Below the pieces are notes generated by a model. That model saw nothing but the letters and a program-made list of their open reading frames with translations, did no database searches and was not told the origin of the DNA. Position numbers and translations under genes: made by a program. A DNA stretch of 46,837 bases from Bacteroidales bacterium (lineage in GTDB: Bacteria; Bacteroidota; Bacteroidia; Bacteroidales; F082). The stretch spans positions 1-46,837 of the forward strand of contig WGDP01000041.1 of assembly GCA_015493215.1 (NCBI GenBank). Reading direction: 5' to 3'. Positions within the stretch are counted from its first letter, which is position 1, and each line of letters opens with the position of its first letter. Below are positions 31,208 through 40,481 of this stretch, in pieces.

Positions 31208-31518
31208 AACATGTGTTTTAATTTAACTGAAAAGAACAAAAACCAACGTAGTTTTATAGTTAAATGACGCACATTGAAGTAAACAACCCCCGATAAATTT
31301 ATGTAATCCGATGACTTTTATCCACGAATTACACGCCTGCCTGACCGGACGGGCAGGAATTTTATTGTGCCGTAAGCACGAAAAATTCATGCAATTAATA
31401 TTAATTTCATGAGTAAAGCCATGTAATTCATTGAAATGAAAAATCTCTTTTGAGTTAACGAAGAGATAAAATTGTTGTACATTGCAAACATAAAACTGGT
31501 ATTAACGATTTTTTATTT

Positions 31519-31641
31519 ATGCGTATTAAAATAACATTTGAACTTACCGCACCTGACGAGGTTATAGCCGTAGGGCTTGATGCCGGTTTTGGTGCCATGA
31601 GCAGTTTAGGGTTTGGTTTTTGTGATACATTTCAGAAGTGA
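31519..31641 (+). pseudogene. Internally deleted cas6 remnant (40 codons, N-terminus fused to C-terminal Gly-rich loop)
   Basis: Translation MRIKITFELTAPDEVIAVGLDAGFGAMSSLGFGFCDTFQK*: start resembles the cas6 N-terminus (MRIKVNLEL in the intact copy), end carries the Cas6-type G-loop GxGxxxSxGFGx. Confidence 0.65.
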
Positions 31642-31725
31642 TTTTTATTGACTTATAATGGCTAAGTGGGATAGTAGATATACCGATTCATTTTTGTTTA
31701 TAGAGACAGCAAATCAGAAAAAGTA

Positions 31726-32088
31726 ATGGGGCATAAAAATTATGTATATCAATGTTTTGCGTTTGATAATCGTATTAAACAATACTTCTATCCGGGAGAG
31801 GATTTTGAGCGGTTTAAAAAAGAGATGGATATGGAGGAGAGGCTGGTACTGGCTTTAGAAATGTTTTTTGACGAAGAAGCCTTTATGCCGGCATTGGTGC
31901 ATAAAATAGAAGAGCTGCTTGGCGAGGGGAATTTTATCTACGATTTTTGGGAATTCGGTGACGATGATTTTTCGCTGTATTGGTATATAAAAAAGAGTGT
32001 TTACCACGAGAAGATGAAACTCATCCGGCAGTGGGTAAAATTTGAGGAGTTGGAGGAGTTTGTTTGGTTTGAGGAGTTGGACGCGTGA
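31726..32088 (+). CDS. Small acidic protein of unknown function
   Basis: 120-aa ORF, highly acidic/aromatic (EELEEFVWFEELDA), between the cas6 remnant and the cas operon; no family recognised. Confidence 0.5.
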   Translation: MGHKNYVYQCFAFDNRIKQYFYPGEDFERFKKEMDMEERLVLALEMFFDEEAFMPALVHKIEELLGEGNFIYDFWEFGDDDFSLYWYIKKSVYHEKMKLIRQWVKFEELEEFVWFEELDA

Positions 32089-32105
32089 TAAGTTATTAAC
32101 ATGTG

Positions 32106-32136
32106 TTTGATTGTAGGTTAAATATGACTAAGTTTG
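32106..32136 (+). promoter_or_regulatory. Putative Bacteroidota-type promoter for the cas operon
   Basis: TTTG (32106-32109), 19 nt, TAAGTTTG (32129-32136), matching the TTTG/N19-21/TAnnTTTG consensus, 40 nt before cas6. Confidence 0.55.
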
Positions 32137-32175
32137 TGGGAATAATAAGAAACATTTAATTATGAGGAGATTGAT

Positions 32176-32895
32176 ATGAGGATAAAAGTTAATTTAGAGT
32201 TAAATACTGACTGGCTTACAAAAGATTACAGGGTAATATTTATGTCATTTTTAAAAAAAATATTGGAATCGTATGATAACACTATTTTAACAAACCTTTA
32301 CGGCACAAAAGAAGAACCGAGAAAAATTAACAAACCATTTACTTTTCATGTCAAGTTTCCTGAATTTAAAAAGTTTGAAGGAAATAAAATTATTTGCGGA
32401 GAAAAGGCTGTTTTTTATTTCTCGACAAATGAGGAAATATTAGCAACAAGCTTTTATAACAGTCTTAAAGAATCTAAGCATTTCACCATAGGGGAAAATT
32501 CATTTATTGAATTTAAGGTTAAAAATATTTGGATAAAACCTTTAAAAATTTTTTCAGAAGAAAAAAGTGTTTTTAAAACTTTGGCTCCAGTGCTTGTTAA
32601 TAAAAAAGGAGACAATCTACATTACCTATCGCCTGTGGACAAAGATTTTTACCAGTCTTTTCTTGATATTATCTTGTTACAGGCAAAAGCCTTTAATATT
32701 GATATAGCTCCTAAAGATATTGAAATTGAGATATATAAAATGAAAAAACTCCCGTTAACCCATTATCGTCAAACCATGACAGCCTGGTTAGGTGAGTTTA
32801 TTTTAAAAGCTCCAAAAGAAGTTTTACAATTGGTTTATGATACAGGCATTGGGGTGAGGCGTTCACAGGGTTTTGGAATGCTGGAAAAAATATAA
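32176..32895 (+). CDS. cas6: CRISPR-associated endoribonuclease Cas6
   Basis: MRIKVNLEL N-terminus; C-terminal Gly-rich loop DTGIGVRRSQGFGMLEKI; first gene of the cas operon. Confidence 0.92.
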   Translation: MRIKVNLELNTDWLTKDYRVIFMSFLKKILESYDNTILTNLYGTKEEPRKINKPFTFHVKFPEFKKFEGNKIICGEKAVFYFSTNEEILATSFYNSLKESKHFTIGENSFIEFKVKNIWIKPLKIFSEEKSVFKTLAPVLVNKKGDNLHYLSPVDKDFYQSFLDIILLQAKAFNIDIAPKDIEIEIYKMKKLPLTHYRQTMTAWLGEFILKAPKEVLQLVYDTGIGVRRSQGFGMLEKI

Positions 32896-32899
32896 CGAA

Positions 32900-34087
32900 A
32901 TGGAACAAAAACAACATATAGAACAATTACAATTGGATTTCAGTAACAATTCTGATACTGACAATGGTTATATTGAATTATTTCCGGGAAATTGGTTGTA
33001 TAATGCTGGTGTAATTGGGTTTATTTATGTTTTAGAAAAATGTGGAATAGAAAATATAGATGAATTATTAATAATTGACGGTTCTTTTGCTGGAAATATT
33101 CAAGTATGTTTAAATCGAAAAGTTGAACATAAAAATACAAAGATTCCTAAATTAATCTGGAAATGGCTTGAATTAAGTCGAAGAGAATTAAAAAAAGATG
33201 TTGAAAAAATTGAAGATCCGGTTCATGAGATTTGGGGCACATTATTTAATGTTTATTACAGAGGATTCTTTAACGCAAATACTAAAGATTTATATCAAAA
33301 ATCTAAAAGTTCAGACTCACTATTAAATCAATTATTAGGTTTTTTTTCAGGTTTTAATAAATATGATGAAAATGCACTTACATGTTCATTTTGTAATAGG
33401 AAAAATATATCAAATTATAAAAATACTTTTTCGAACGAGCATTTTAGTGGACTTGGTGGTAGCGGAGGTGATAGGGGTATGCCAAATTCTTTTTGGAATA
33501 ATGACAAAAATTTAGGAACTCATATTTGTGATACTTGTAGTTTTATATTACTTCAAAAGCACTTTGCATTTGCTAATGTTTCAGGTAACACAAAAGTATT
33601 TATCAATGCCCCTTCATTTAAATTGATGTATCAACTTAACCGAATCGTTAATGAAGTTTATATTAACAACTTAAATAATAGAGCATTATTAGCAACATCA
33701 ATAATTGAATTAGCCTCAAATACTAATCTGCTATTTAGTCAATGGACGTCAATGAATATTGAAATAATTGAGGTTAAAGATAAAGTCAGGTTTTTTTCTT
33801 TGCCTTATTCAACCATTAAACTAATTTCTAATAGAAAAATCGCAGAACTGTTAAGCAATATTGGTGAATTTTCAGTTTTAAATGCTATTTTAGAAAAAAA
33901 CTACAACAAAATATCGGATATCGGATATAAATTATTAAAAGTTGGGACAAAAGATATAACGAACAAAAGTGATAATGATTTAGTAAATAGCCTTTTGTAT
34001 CAAAAACGGAATAAAGAAAATATACTTCTTACAGCAAATAAATTGTTTAATTTATATGCATTAATACAGGATCGAATTAAAAAATAA
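32900..34087 (+). CDS. cas8b: Type I-B Cas8 large subunit, Cst1-like CxxC-CxxC protein
   Basis: Zinc-binding pairs CSFCNRKN...HICDTCSF and position between cas6 and cas7. Listed start 32873 overlaps cas6; ATG at 32900 (MEQKQHIEQ) preferred. Confidence 0.82.
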   Translation: MEQKQHIEQLQLDFSNNSDTDNGYIELFPGNWLYNAGVIGFIYVLEKCGIENIDELLIIDGSFAGNIQVCLNRKVEHKNTKIPKLIWKWLELSRRELKKDVEKIEDPVHEIWGTLFNVYYRGFFNANTKDLYQKSKSSDSLLNQLLGFFSGFNKYDENALTCSFCNRKNISNYKNTFSNEHFSGLGGSGGDRGMPNSFWNNDKNLGTHICDTCSFILLQKHFAFANVSGNTKVFINAPSFKLMYQLNRIVNEVYINNLNNRALLATSIIELASNTNLLFSQWTSMNIEIIEVKDKVRFFSLPYSTIKLISNRKIAELLSNIGEFSVLNAILEKNYNKISDIGYKLLKVGTKDITNKSDNDLVNSLLYQKRNKENILLTANKLFNLYALIQDRIKK

Positions 34088-34092
34088 GATTT

Positions 34093-34575
34093 ATGGAAGA
34101 AAATAATAAAAATCCGGTAAAACAATACATTGATGATTTAGAAAATAAAGTTAAATCGGGCGGAGCCACAGCAGAAGATTTTAAAAATGCTTTTGCCGAA
34201 TTGCAAAGAGCAAAATTAAAAATTCAACAGCTATTGGAATATAAAACTTTGGATAATAATGATATAAATAATAGTTATTATTCATTATACAAAAAGATAT
34301 CCGGTGAAAACTTCTCTGACTTGGTGGATAAATTGCATGAAATAGGTAGAAAAAATCCAAATAAAGGGTTAAAAGAAGCTTTTAAAAAGCAGAGTTATAG
34401 ACTATTAAGACAAATTAGAACCGGTAATCGTGATAAAGTTTTTTATGATTTTCTTCGAATATTTATTTCATCAGATGAAAAATTTGACAATGCTTTAGTA
34501 AGTGCATTCAAATATCCTGAGGATGAATCATTCAAAGTTTTAATCTATTCTTATTTAAGTGGAATAATTCAATAA
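34093..34575 (+). CDS. Small helical protein between cas8 and cas7; candidate separate small subunit / detached Cas8 C-terminal domain
   Basis: 160 aa, predicted mostly helical; QSYRLLRQIRTGNRDKVFYDFLRIFISSDEKFDNALVSAFKYPEDESFKVLIYSYLSGI resembles C-terminal helical regions of Cas8b-type proteins; 5-bp gap to cas8, 15 bp to cas7. Confidence 0.6.
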   Translation: MEENNKNPVKQYIDDLENKVKSGGATAEDFKNAFAELQRAKLKIQQLLEYKTLDNNDINNSYYSLYKKISGENFSDLVDKLHEIGRKNPNKGLKEAFKKQSYRLLRQIRTGNRDKVFYDFLRIFISSDEKFDNALVSAFKYPEDESFKVLIYSYLSGIIQ

Positions 34576-34590
34576 CAAAATAATCAAATT

Positions 34591-36069
34591 ATGGGAAACA
34601 GTAAAATGGCTGCGGAAAATGTAACTATAACCTTAATTTTTGATGGTTCCGCATTAAACAGAGACGAAAAGATTGGAGGCAATATACTTTCAATTAAGAA
34701 ATTAACCTTTAAAGATGAAGAAAGGCCTTTTATAAGTAAAAATGCCATCCGACACTATTTGTTTACCACACTTATGCAAGCATTTAATTGGGAAGAAACC
34801 CCAATTTTAAAACAAGGTGATGGGAATAAACAAACATTACAATTAGATTTAACAAAAAGTAATATATTAAATTCTAATGAATTAGCATTATTTGGTTATA
34901 TGTTTACTAAAGCAAATGAATCGGCATTAACAAGAAAATCTCCCTTAGGAATAACCAAGGCTATCGGTCTCTTTCCTTACAAACAAGATATGGCTTTTTA
35001 TGCTAATCATGATTTTGTAAACAGAGTGAATAAACAAGGCAAAAATGCTACACCGAATCCTTTAAATAAAGAAGAATATAACGGGTTATTCAAATTATCT
35101 TTTACAATTGATAAAAAAATGTTAGCACAGGATGTCTGGATTGTGGATGAATTTTCATATTCAGAAAACCAGTTAAAAGTAGAAATTGCAAAGCCTCAGA
35201 CTTTTGTAATTAGAAATGTTGAAAAGAAATATGATGATAATGATGAATTTATTGGCTACATCACAAAGGAAGAAGAAAACAGTCCAAGTGAATTTGAAAT
35301 CAAAATCAATGATTTTACAGTTGAGTTACCCAAAAACATGGTAAACATTAGCAAGAATGTATTATCAATAAAGCCTGTATTTGCTTTTGATAGAAAGAAA
35401 AATAATAAAGATAAATATACAACTAAATTCAGTTTTAAAGTTATAGAGTATGAAGAAAATGGAGAATCTGCAAAGGAAAAATCCTATTCATTTGAGTGTA
35501 CATACGAGCCTTTATATGATGAAAAGGGAAAAACACTTACTTTAAAATCCGGTCATGAATCAATAATTGATGGATTTAAGTGTGACAATTACAATAAACA
35601 AAATAAAGTTAACAAATTCACTAATAACAATAATGATGTAATTGAAATAACTTCGCTTGCCGATTCAAATTTTGAAAAAGGGCCTTTTGAATTAAGATTT
35701 AAATTATCTGAGAATAAGGCAAATAATATCATTAAAAACCTTTTGGATTCTATTCACAACGGCCTTACAGCTCATTCAAGCGGCGAGTTAAATACTATTG
35801 TGCCATTATTCTTAATTGCCGGTAAAGTTAAAGTGCCATCCCCGGTATTTCATTCCTATATTGATGTAAGGAGTAAAAATAACGGTACTTACGAAGTTTT
35901 TGGAATCAATGATGCTTTGAAAAACAGGTGGTTGGAAGATTCCGTTTATATATTCGATTCGGAAAGGTTAAAAAGACAACCCCTTCTTAATAAAGATAAA
36001 AACATTGAGGAAAATTGGGATAATTTCTTGAATTTTTTAAATAACAATGACGACAATAATAATTCTTAA
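34591..36069 (+). CDS. cas7: Type I-B Cas7 (Cst2/DevR family)
   Basis: NVTITLIFDGSALNRDEKIGGNILSIKKLTFKDEERPFISKNAIRHYLFTTL...; operon position. Confidence 0.88.
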   Translation: MGNSKMAAENVTITLIFDGSALNRDEKIGGNILSIKKLTFKDEERPFISKNAIRHYLFTTLMQAFNWEETPILKQGDGNKQTLQLDLTKSNILNSNELALFGYMFTKANESALTRKSPLGITKAIGLFPYKQDMAFYANHDFVNRVNKQGKNATPNPLNKEEYNGLFKLSFTIDKKMLAQDVWIVDEFSYSENQLKVEIAKPQTFVIRNVEKKYDDNDEFIGYITKEEENSPSEFEIKINDFTVELPKNMVNISKNVLSIKPVFAFDRKKNNKDKYTTKFSFKVIEYEENGESAKEKSYSFECTYEPLYDEKGKTLTLKSGHESIIDGFKCDNYNKQNKVNKFTNNNNDVIEITSLADSNFEKGPFELRFKLSENKANNIIKNLLDSIHNGLTAHSSGELNTIVPLFLIAGKVKVPSPVFHSYIDVRSKNNGTYEVFGINDALKNRWLEDSVYIFDSERLKRQPLLNKDKNIEENWDNFLNFLNNNDDNNNS

Positions 36070-36072
36070 AGT

Positions 36073-36273
36073 ATGAAAACAATAGTAATTACACCGGATA
36101 ACGAAAAGGAGTTCAACTTTTTAAATAAACTTCTTGAAAAATTAGGCTATTCTCACAAAATTATAAGTGAAGAAGAAAAAGAGGATATGGGTTTGTTACA
36201 ATTAATGCTTGAAGCACAAAACGATGACAACGTTGACGAAAAGGAAATACTAAATTTACTTGATGCATTATGA
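36073..36273 (+). CDS. Small RelB-like antitoxin
   Basis: 66-aa acidic protein (MKTIVITPDNEKEFNFLNKLLEKLGYSHKIISEEEKEDMGLLQLMLEAQ...); ATGA overlap with the following RelE-like ORF. Confidence 0.8.
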   Translation: MKTIVITPDNEKEFNFLNKLLEKLGYSHKIISEEEKEDMGLLQLMLEAQNDDNVDEKEILNLLDAL

Positions 36274-36536
36274 AAATTGTCTATAAAAAATCCTTTGAGA
36301 AAGATATTAAAAAAATCAAAAGCAAATTGATTCGTCAGGAAATAAAAGATACTTTGATGCAGATAAAACGAGCGGAAAATATTTATGAAATATCCGGTGT
36401 CAAAAAATTAAAAGGACATAAAAATGCATACAGAGTCAGGATTGGGGATTACAGAATGGGGTTCTTTTTTACGGGCAATACGGCTACAATTGTGCGGTTT
36501 GTTGATAGAAAAGATATTTATAAAAGATTTCCGTAA
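36270..36536 (+). CDS. RelE/ParE-superfamily toxin
   Basis: MKIVYKKSFEKDIKKIKSKLIRQEIKDTLMQIKRAENIYEISGVKKLKGHKNAYRVRIGDYRMGFFFTGNTATIVRFVDRKDIYKRFP, classical RelE core (YRVRIGDYRxGF...VDRKDIYKRFP). Confidence 0.92.
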   Translation: MKIVYKKSFEKDIKKIKSKLIRQEIKDTLMQIKRAENIYEISGVKKLKGHKNAYRVRIGDYRMGFFFTGNTATIVRFVDRKDIYKRFP

Positions 36537-37333
36537 TGAATAACAGAGTTTTACGTATTAAGATATATCAACCGGCAGCTCATTTTCGAATGCCTTTTAC
36601 CTACCAGCGAAGACATACTTATCCGCTACCACCCTATTCTACAGTGTTTGGAATGCTAATCAATCTTCTTGGTATAAACAACCAAAATAACGATTTATTC
36701 AAAAAAATTATAAAATGCAAGCTATCTGTTTCCGGAAGGTTTGAAACAAAACATACCGAGTATGTATGGTTTCGTAATTTAAGTAAAAAAAGTCATGAAA
36801 AATATTTCGGTAGTTTATCAATAAGAGAAAAAAACGGGCAAATTGAGCATATCGGTGGTCAAAGCCCTATTAAAATTGATGTGCTTGAAAATATGAGTGT
36901 TACTATCCACATTGCTTCATCAGACAAGCCATTTTTAAATTACTTATTCGAATATCTTCAAAATCCGCTTGATCGTCTTGAAGTAATCCATCTTGGAAGA
37001 GCTGAAGACTGGGTAGTTTTTGAAGACATTAGCTTTGTAGAATTACAAACAACAAGTGCCCATAAAAATTATGGACGTTTTTTCTGGATACCAAAAGATA
37101 TTTGGATTCAGAAAAATAACATAAATTTCGACTTTGGGACTATTGAGGGATTATTATACAATTTGCCGGTTTTTTCTACTATTAAAAATTACGAAAACAC
37201 TTTTAACAGAAACGGACAACGTGATTTCAAATACCTCAGGGTAAAATTAAATGATGGTGCGATACGTGGTTTTGATTACCTTTCCGATGATGAAGCACCG
37301 GTATTTTTTGCAGATATTCAAAAGTCCAAATAA
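36536..37333 (+). CDS. cas5: Type I-B Cas5
   Basis: LRIKIYQPAAHFRMPFTYQRRHTYPLPPYSTVFGMLINLLGI...; starts in a TAATG overlap with the toxin stop. Confidence 0.92.
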   Translation: MNNRVLRIKIYQPAAHFRMPFTYQRRHTYPLPPYSTVFGMLINLLGINNQNNDLFKKIIKCKLSVSGRFETKHTEYVWFRNLSKKSHEKYFGSLSIREKNGQIEHIGGQSPIKIDVLENMSVTIHIASSDKPFLNYLFEYLQNPLDRLEVIHLGRAEDWVVFEDISFVELQTTSAHKNYGRFFWIPKDIWIQKNNINFDFGTIEGLLYNLPVFSTIKNYENTFNRNGQRDFKYLRVKLNDGAIRGFDYLSDDEAPVFFADIQKSK

Positions 37334-37341
37334 AAACAATT

Positions 37342-39990
37342 ATGGAAATCTGGGGAAAAAGTAAAACCAACAAAGGTGATGTTATTACTCTTCAAGAGCA
37401 CATCAATGATGTATTACTGGTTTTGGAACATTATAAAATGAACATTAAAAGTGAAAATGTTTTCAGGCTTACGGAATTGGCTGTAAAATACCATGATTTG
37501 GGAAAAGTATTACCCTATTTTCAAATAAAAACATTGGGAAATAAAAACTATGAACCTTTTGATGTTTACGCAATTATTCCCCATTCCCTGCTTTCCGTAT
37601 TACTTATTAACGGAAACCATCTAAGTAAAGAAATAAACAAGATTGTTGGCGAAGACATAGGACTTGTTTATCAAAATATTGTTTTGTCAGCTATAGCTTA
37701 TCATCACTGGCGCGAAAGTTTTTACGATATTATTGAAGGGTTTAGCGATGTGTTCGAGAATTTTCTGGAACTAGTTAATAACATTTCCAAATGGAATAAA
37801 ATAATTTCAAATTTAAATGAGCTTGGAAAAAGTATAAAAGGAATTGATCCGGATTCTTTACAAATCAATTCGGATATTTTACTTGGACTTACAAACGGTA
37901 TAAAATTTTCCGATTATTTTACCCCGCCTTATCAATTATACCGTTTGCCCGACAGAGTAAAAATCAATCAAAAGAAACTAAACGACTGGGTGCTTATTAG
38001 TGGATTTACAATGCTTTCCGACCATTATGCTTCATTTGTCGAACAAGAATATAATGAATCAGAAAAAAAACAGTATCTAAAAATAACCTATAAAAAACCT
38101 GAAAGTTTTGATGTAGTTAAAAACAAGTTTATTAAAATCTTAAAAGACAAAACAGGGGAATTGATAGATGAAAAAAACATCTGGCAAATTAATAAAGTTG
38201 ATACTTTCCGGAATAATAATACAATTCTGTTAGCCCCTACCGGTATGGGGAAAACAGAATTTGCATTTTTATGGTCGGCCGGTAAAAAGTTTTTTTATAC
38301 CCTGCCTCTTCGTTCGGCTGTAAACCAAATTTACGATAGAACCAAAAACATTTTTGGAGCCGAAAACAGTGGAATACTACATTCTGATGCCGATATATAC
38401 ATCTATGGCGATGGCGGCGAATCGGAATCAATGAAAATTTACGATTTTTCACGGCAATTGACAATGGCTGCAAATATATCAACCGGCGATCAATTCTTTC
38501 CTTATGCTTTACGCCCCCCGGCTTATGAAAAAATATTTGCCAAATTTTCTTACTCCAACCTAATTATTGATGAGATTCAGGCTTATGATCCTAAAGCAGC
38601 CGCAATCGTTGTGAAGTTTACGGAACACATTGTCCAAATGGGAAGCAGGTTTTTATTAATGACAGCAACATTGCCTGACTTTATTAGAGATGAAATAAAT
38701 AAAAGAATAGGAATTGATAATATTAAAACTTTAGATCTTTTTGAAAGTGACCCAAATTTAAAAACATTTGAAAAACATAAGCTTAACATTCTTGTTGACA
38801 ATTTTACCGATAAAAAACTATCATACAATCAGGAAATTATCAATAAAATTACAGAAAAGGCCAAAGAAAATAGCGGACAAAGAGTATTGGTGGTTCTGAA
38901 TACTATTAAACAGGCACAACAGGTTTATGGTGATATTTTAAAAACAAAAGACAATACTTTAAATGTTAAGCTTTTTCATTCAAGATATTCTTTTGAACAT
39001 CGTAAAAAAATTGAGAATGAACTAATGGATTTTATGGGAAATACGCCGGAAAGCAGGAACGATAAAAAGCCTAAAATTCTAATAGCCACTCAGGTTGTGG
39101 AAGCTTCTCTCGATTTGGATGCAGATTACCTGTTCACCGAATTGGCACCATGGGATTCCTTAATTCAGCGTATGGGTAGAGTTCTAAGAGAGTTACGCCC
39201 AAATACTAAAAACATTGATAAAATAATAAAAATTAGATACAACACCGATAATCTTCCTGATAATGTGTTTGTTTTGATTTACGATGGAAAGAATAGCAAA
39301 GGGAAAACCATTTATGAATCAGGAGCAAATTATGTATATAGCAAAGATATTCTTAACAACGCATTATATCTTTTAGAAAGGCGCACCGGTGATGTGGAAA
39401 AAGAGAAGCTGCTTAAAACCTCTATAAATTATACTTTCAAGTCCTCAGGCGAATTTAAAAAGTATAAAAAGTCAGGTTTTTTGTTAAATGAAAATTTGAA
39501 AAATATCTTAGTAAGAAAAAATTATGAAGGGCTTGACAACGAAAGTAACTATTTGAAACGGTTTTATGATATGTTAGAAATATTGGATGCCGGTTTTATG
39601 TCTGAAAGAAAATCGGAGGCACAACATATTTTTAGGGAAATTAATAGTGTTGGGATTATTCCCGAATCCAGAAAAGATGAGTTTTTTAATGATATTAATA
39701 ATTTTGATTTTAACAAAAAGCACCCTTACACGCGTTTTAAAAAAGATATTATTTCTAAATTTGTAGTCAACGTTCAACGTTACAAAGTTGAAGAATTTCT
39801 TTACGATACAAATACCGTTGCAACGCAATTGTCCTTGAGCAGCGATTTCGTATCATTTAACGAAGAAGCTAAAGTAATGAAAAAACTGAAAAATTGGCTT
39901 TGGGGATATTATTTTGCAAACGTTGAATATTCTGAAAATAAAGGTTTGACAGGTATAATAAAAGAGGAATCAAACAATATGTTTCTGTAA
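37342..39990 (+). CDS. cas3: Cas3 with N-terminal HD nuclease and SF2 helicase
   Basis: HD motif KYHDLGKVLPYF; Walker A LLAPTGMGKTEFAF; DEIQAYDP; MTATLP; ATQVVEASLDLDADYLFTELAPWDSLIQRMGRVLR. Confidence 0.96.
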   Translation: MEIWGKSKTNKGDVITLQEHINDVLLVLEHYKMNIKSENVFRLTELAVKYHDLGKVLPYFQIKTLGNKNYEPFDVYAIIPHSLLSVLLINGNHLSKEINKIVGEDIGLVYQNIVLSAIAYHHWRESFYDIIEGFSDVFENFLELVNNISKWNKIISNLNELGKSIKGIDPDSLQINSDILLGLTNGIKFSDYFTPPYQLYRLPDRVKINQKKLNDWVLISGFTMLSDHYASFVEQEYNESEKKQYLKITYKKPESFDVVKNKFIKILKDKTGELIDEKNIWQINKVDTFRNNNTILLAPTGMGKTEFAFLWSAGKKFFYTLPLRSAVNQIYDRTKNIFGAENSGILHSDADIYIYGDGGESESMKIYDFSRQLTMAANISTGDQFFPYALRPPAYEKIFAKFSYSNLIIDEIQAYDPKAAAIVVKFTEHIVQMGSRFLLMTATLPDFIRDEINKRIGIDNIKTLDLFESDPNLKTFEKHKLNILVDNFTDKKLSYNQEIINKITEKAKENSGQRVLVVLNTIKQAQQVYGDILKTKDNTLNVKLFHSRYSFEHRKKIENELMDFMGNTPESRNDKKPKILIATQVVEASLDLDADYLFTELAPWDSLIQRMGRVLRELRPNTKNIDKIIKIRYNTDNLPDNVFVLIYDGKNSKGKTIYESGANYVYSKDILNNALYLLERRTGDVEKEKLLKTSINYTFKSSGEFKKYKKSGFLLNENLKNILVRKNYEGLDNESNYLKRFYDMLEILDAGFMSERKSEAQHIFREINSVGIIPESRKDEFFNDINNFDFNKKHPYTRFKKDIISKFVVNVQRYKVEEFLYDTNTVATQLSLSSDFVSFNEEAKVMKKLKNWLWGYYFANVEYSENKGLTGIIKEESNNMFL

Positions 39991-40094
39991 TAACATTAAA
40001 TCTGACATCAAAATTCCTAAAAACCCCAGATTTTCTAAAACTTTAATAAAAAATTGCACTATGCATTGTGTATCTGTCAATTAACCAACACCCC

Positions 40095-40160
40095 ATGTTT
40101 ATCTTTCGTTTCACCATAATTGCCGTTTCACCTTGGTAAGATAAAACGAAGGGTAAACAT
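40095..40160. repeat. 17-bp inverted repeat / RNA hairpin downstream of cas3
   Basis: atgtttatctttcgttt (40095-40111) pairs with aaacgaagggtaaacat (40144-40160), 17 bp including two G-U pairs when read as + strand RNA. Confidence 0.6.
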
Positions 40161-40290
40161 TTGTAAAAAAAGAAAAAACCTCTCGTTTTGATGAAAGCAG
40201 AAGAAAATGGTGCTAAAATTTCTGGCACGTAAATTATTTCCGGCAATATGGATTATCTTATTGTGGGTTAGTTATATACATCGGTTTTTA

Positions 40291-40352
40291 AATAATGTTT
40301 TGAGTAACGCAACTTTTATTATCTGGTGGAAAAACTTACACAAAACATTATT
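40291..40352. repeat. 12-bp perfect inverted repeat upstream of abiEi-like gene
   Basis: aataatgttttg (40291-40302) / caaaacattatt (40341-40352). Confidence 0.65.
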
Positions 40353-40421
40353 CAAATATTTATATAGGTTGATTTCTTTCGTGTAAAACCGGTTGTTCTG
40401 ATTGATTTGAATAAGTTTTTC

Positions 40422-40452
40422 TTGCATATAATAATTTTATGTATTACTTTTG
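40422..40452 (+). promoter_or_regulatory. Putative promoter for the abiEi-like gene
   Basis: TTG (40422-40424), 20 nt, TACTTTTG (40445-40452), matching the Bacteroidota consensus, 30 nt before the ATG. Confidence 0.5.
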
Positions 40453-40481
40453 CTATTAAATCCAAACTATGACCTAATTTT

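Noticed and set aside
32873-32899. Upstream start of the cas8 ORF overlapping cas6
   Set aside because: ATG at 32900 avoids the overlap and gives a more natural N-terminus.
40043-40246. 67-aa minus-strand ORF in the cas3-abiEi gap
   Set aside because: Spans the 17-bp hairpin and has no recognisable protein features; the DNA structure explains the interval better.
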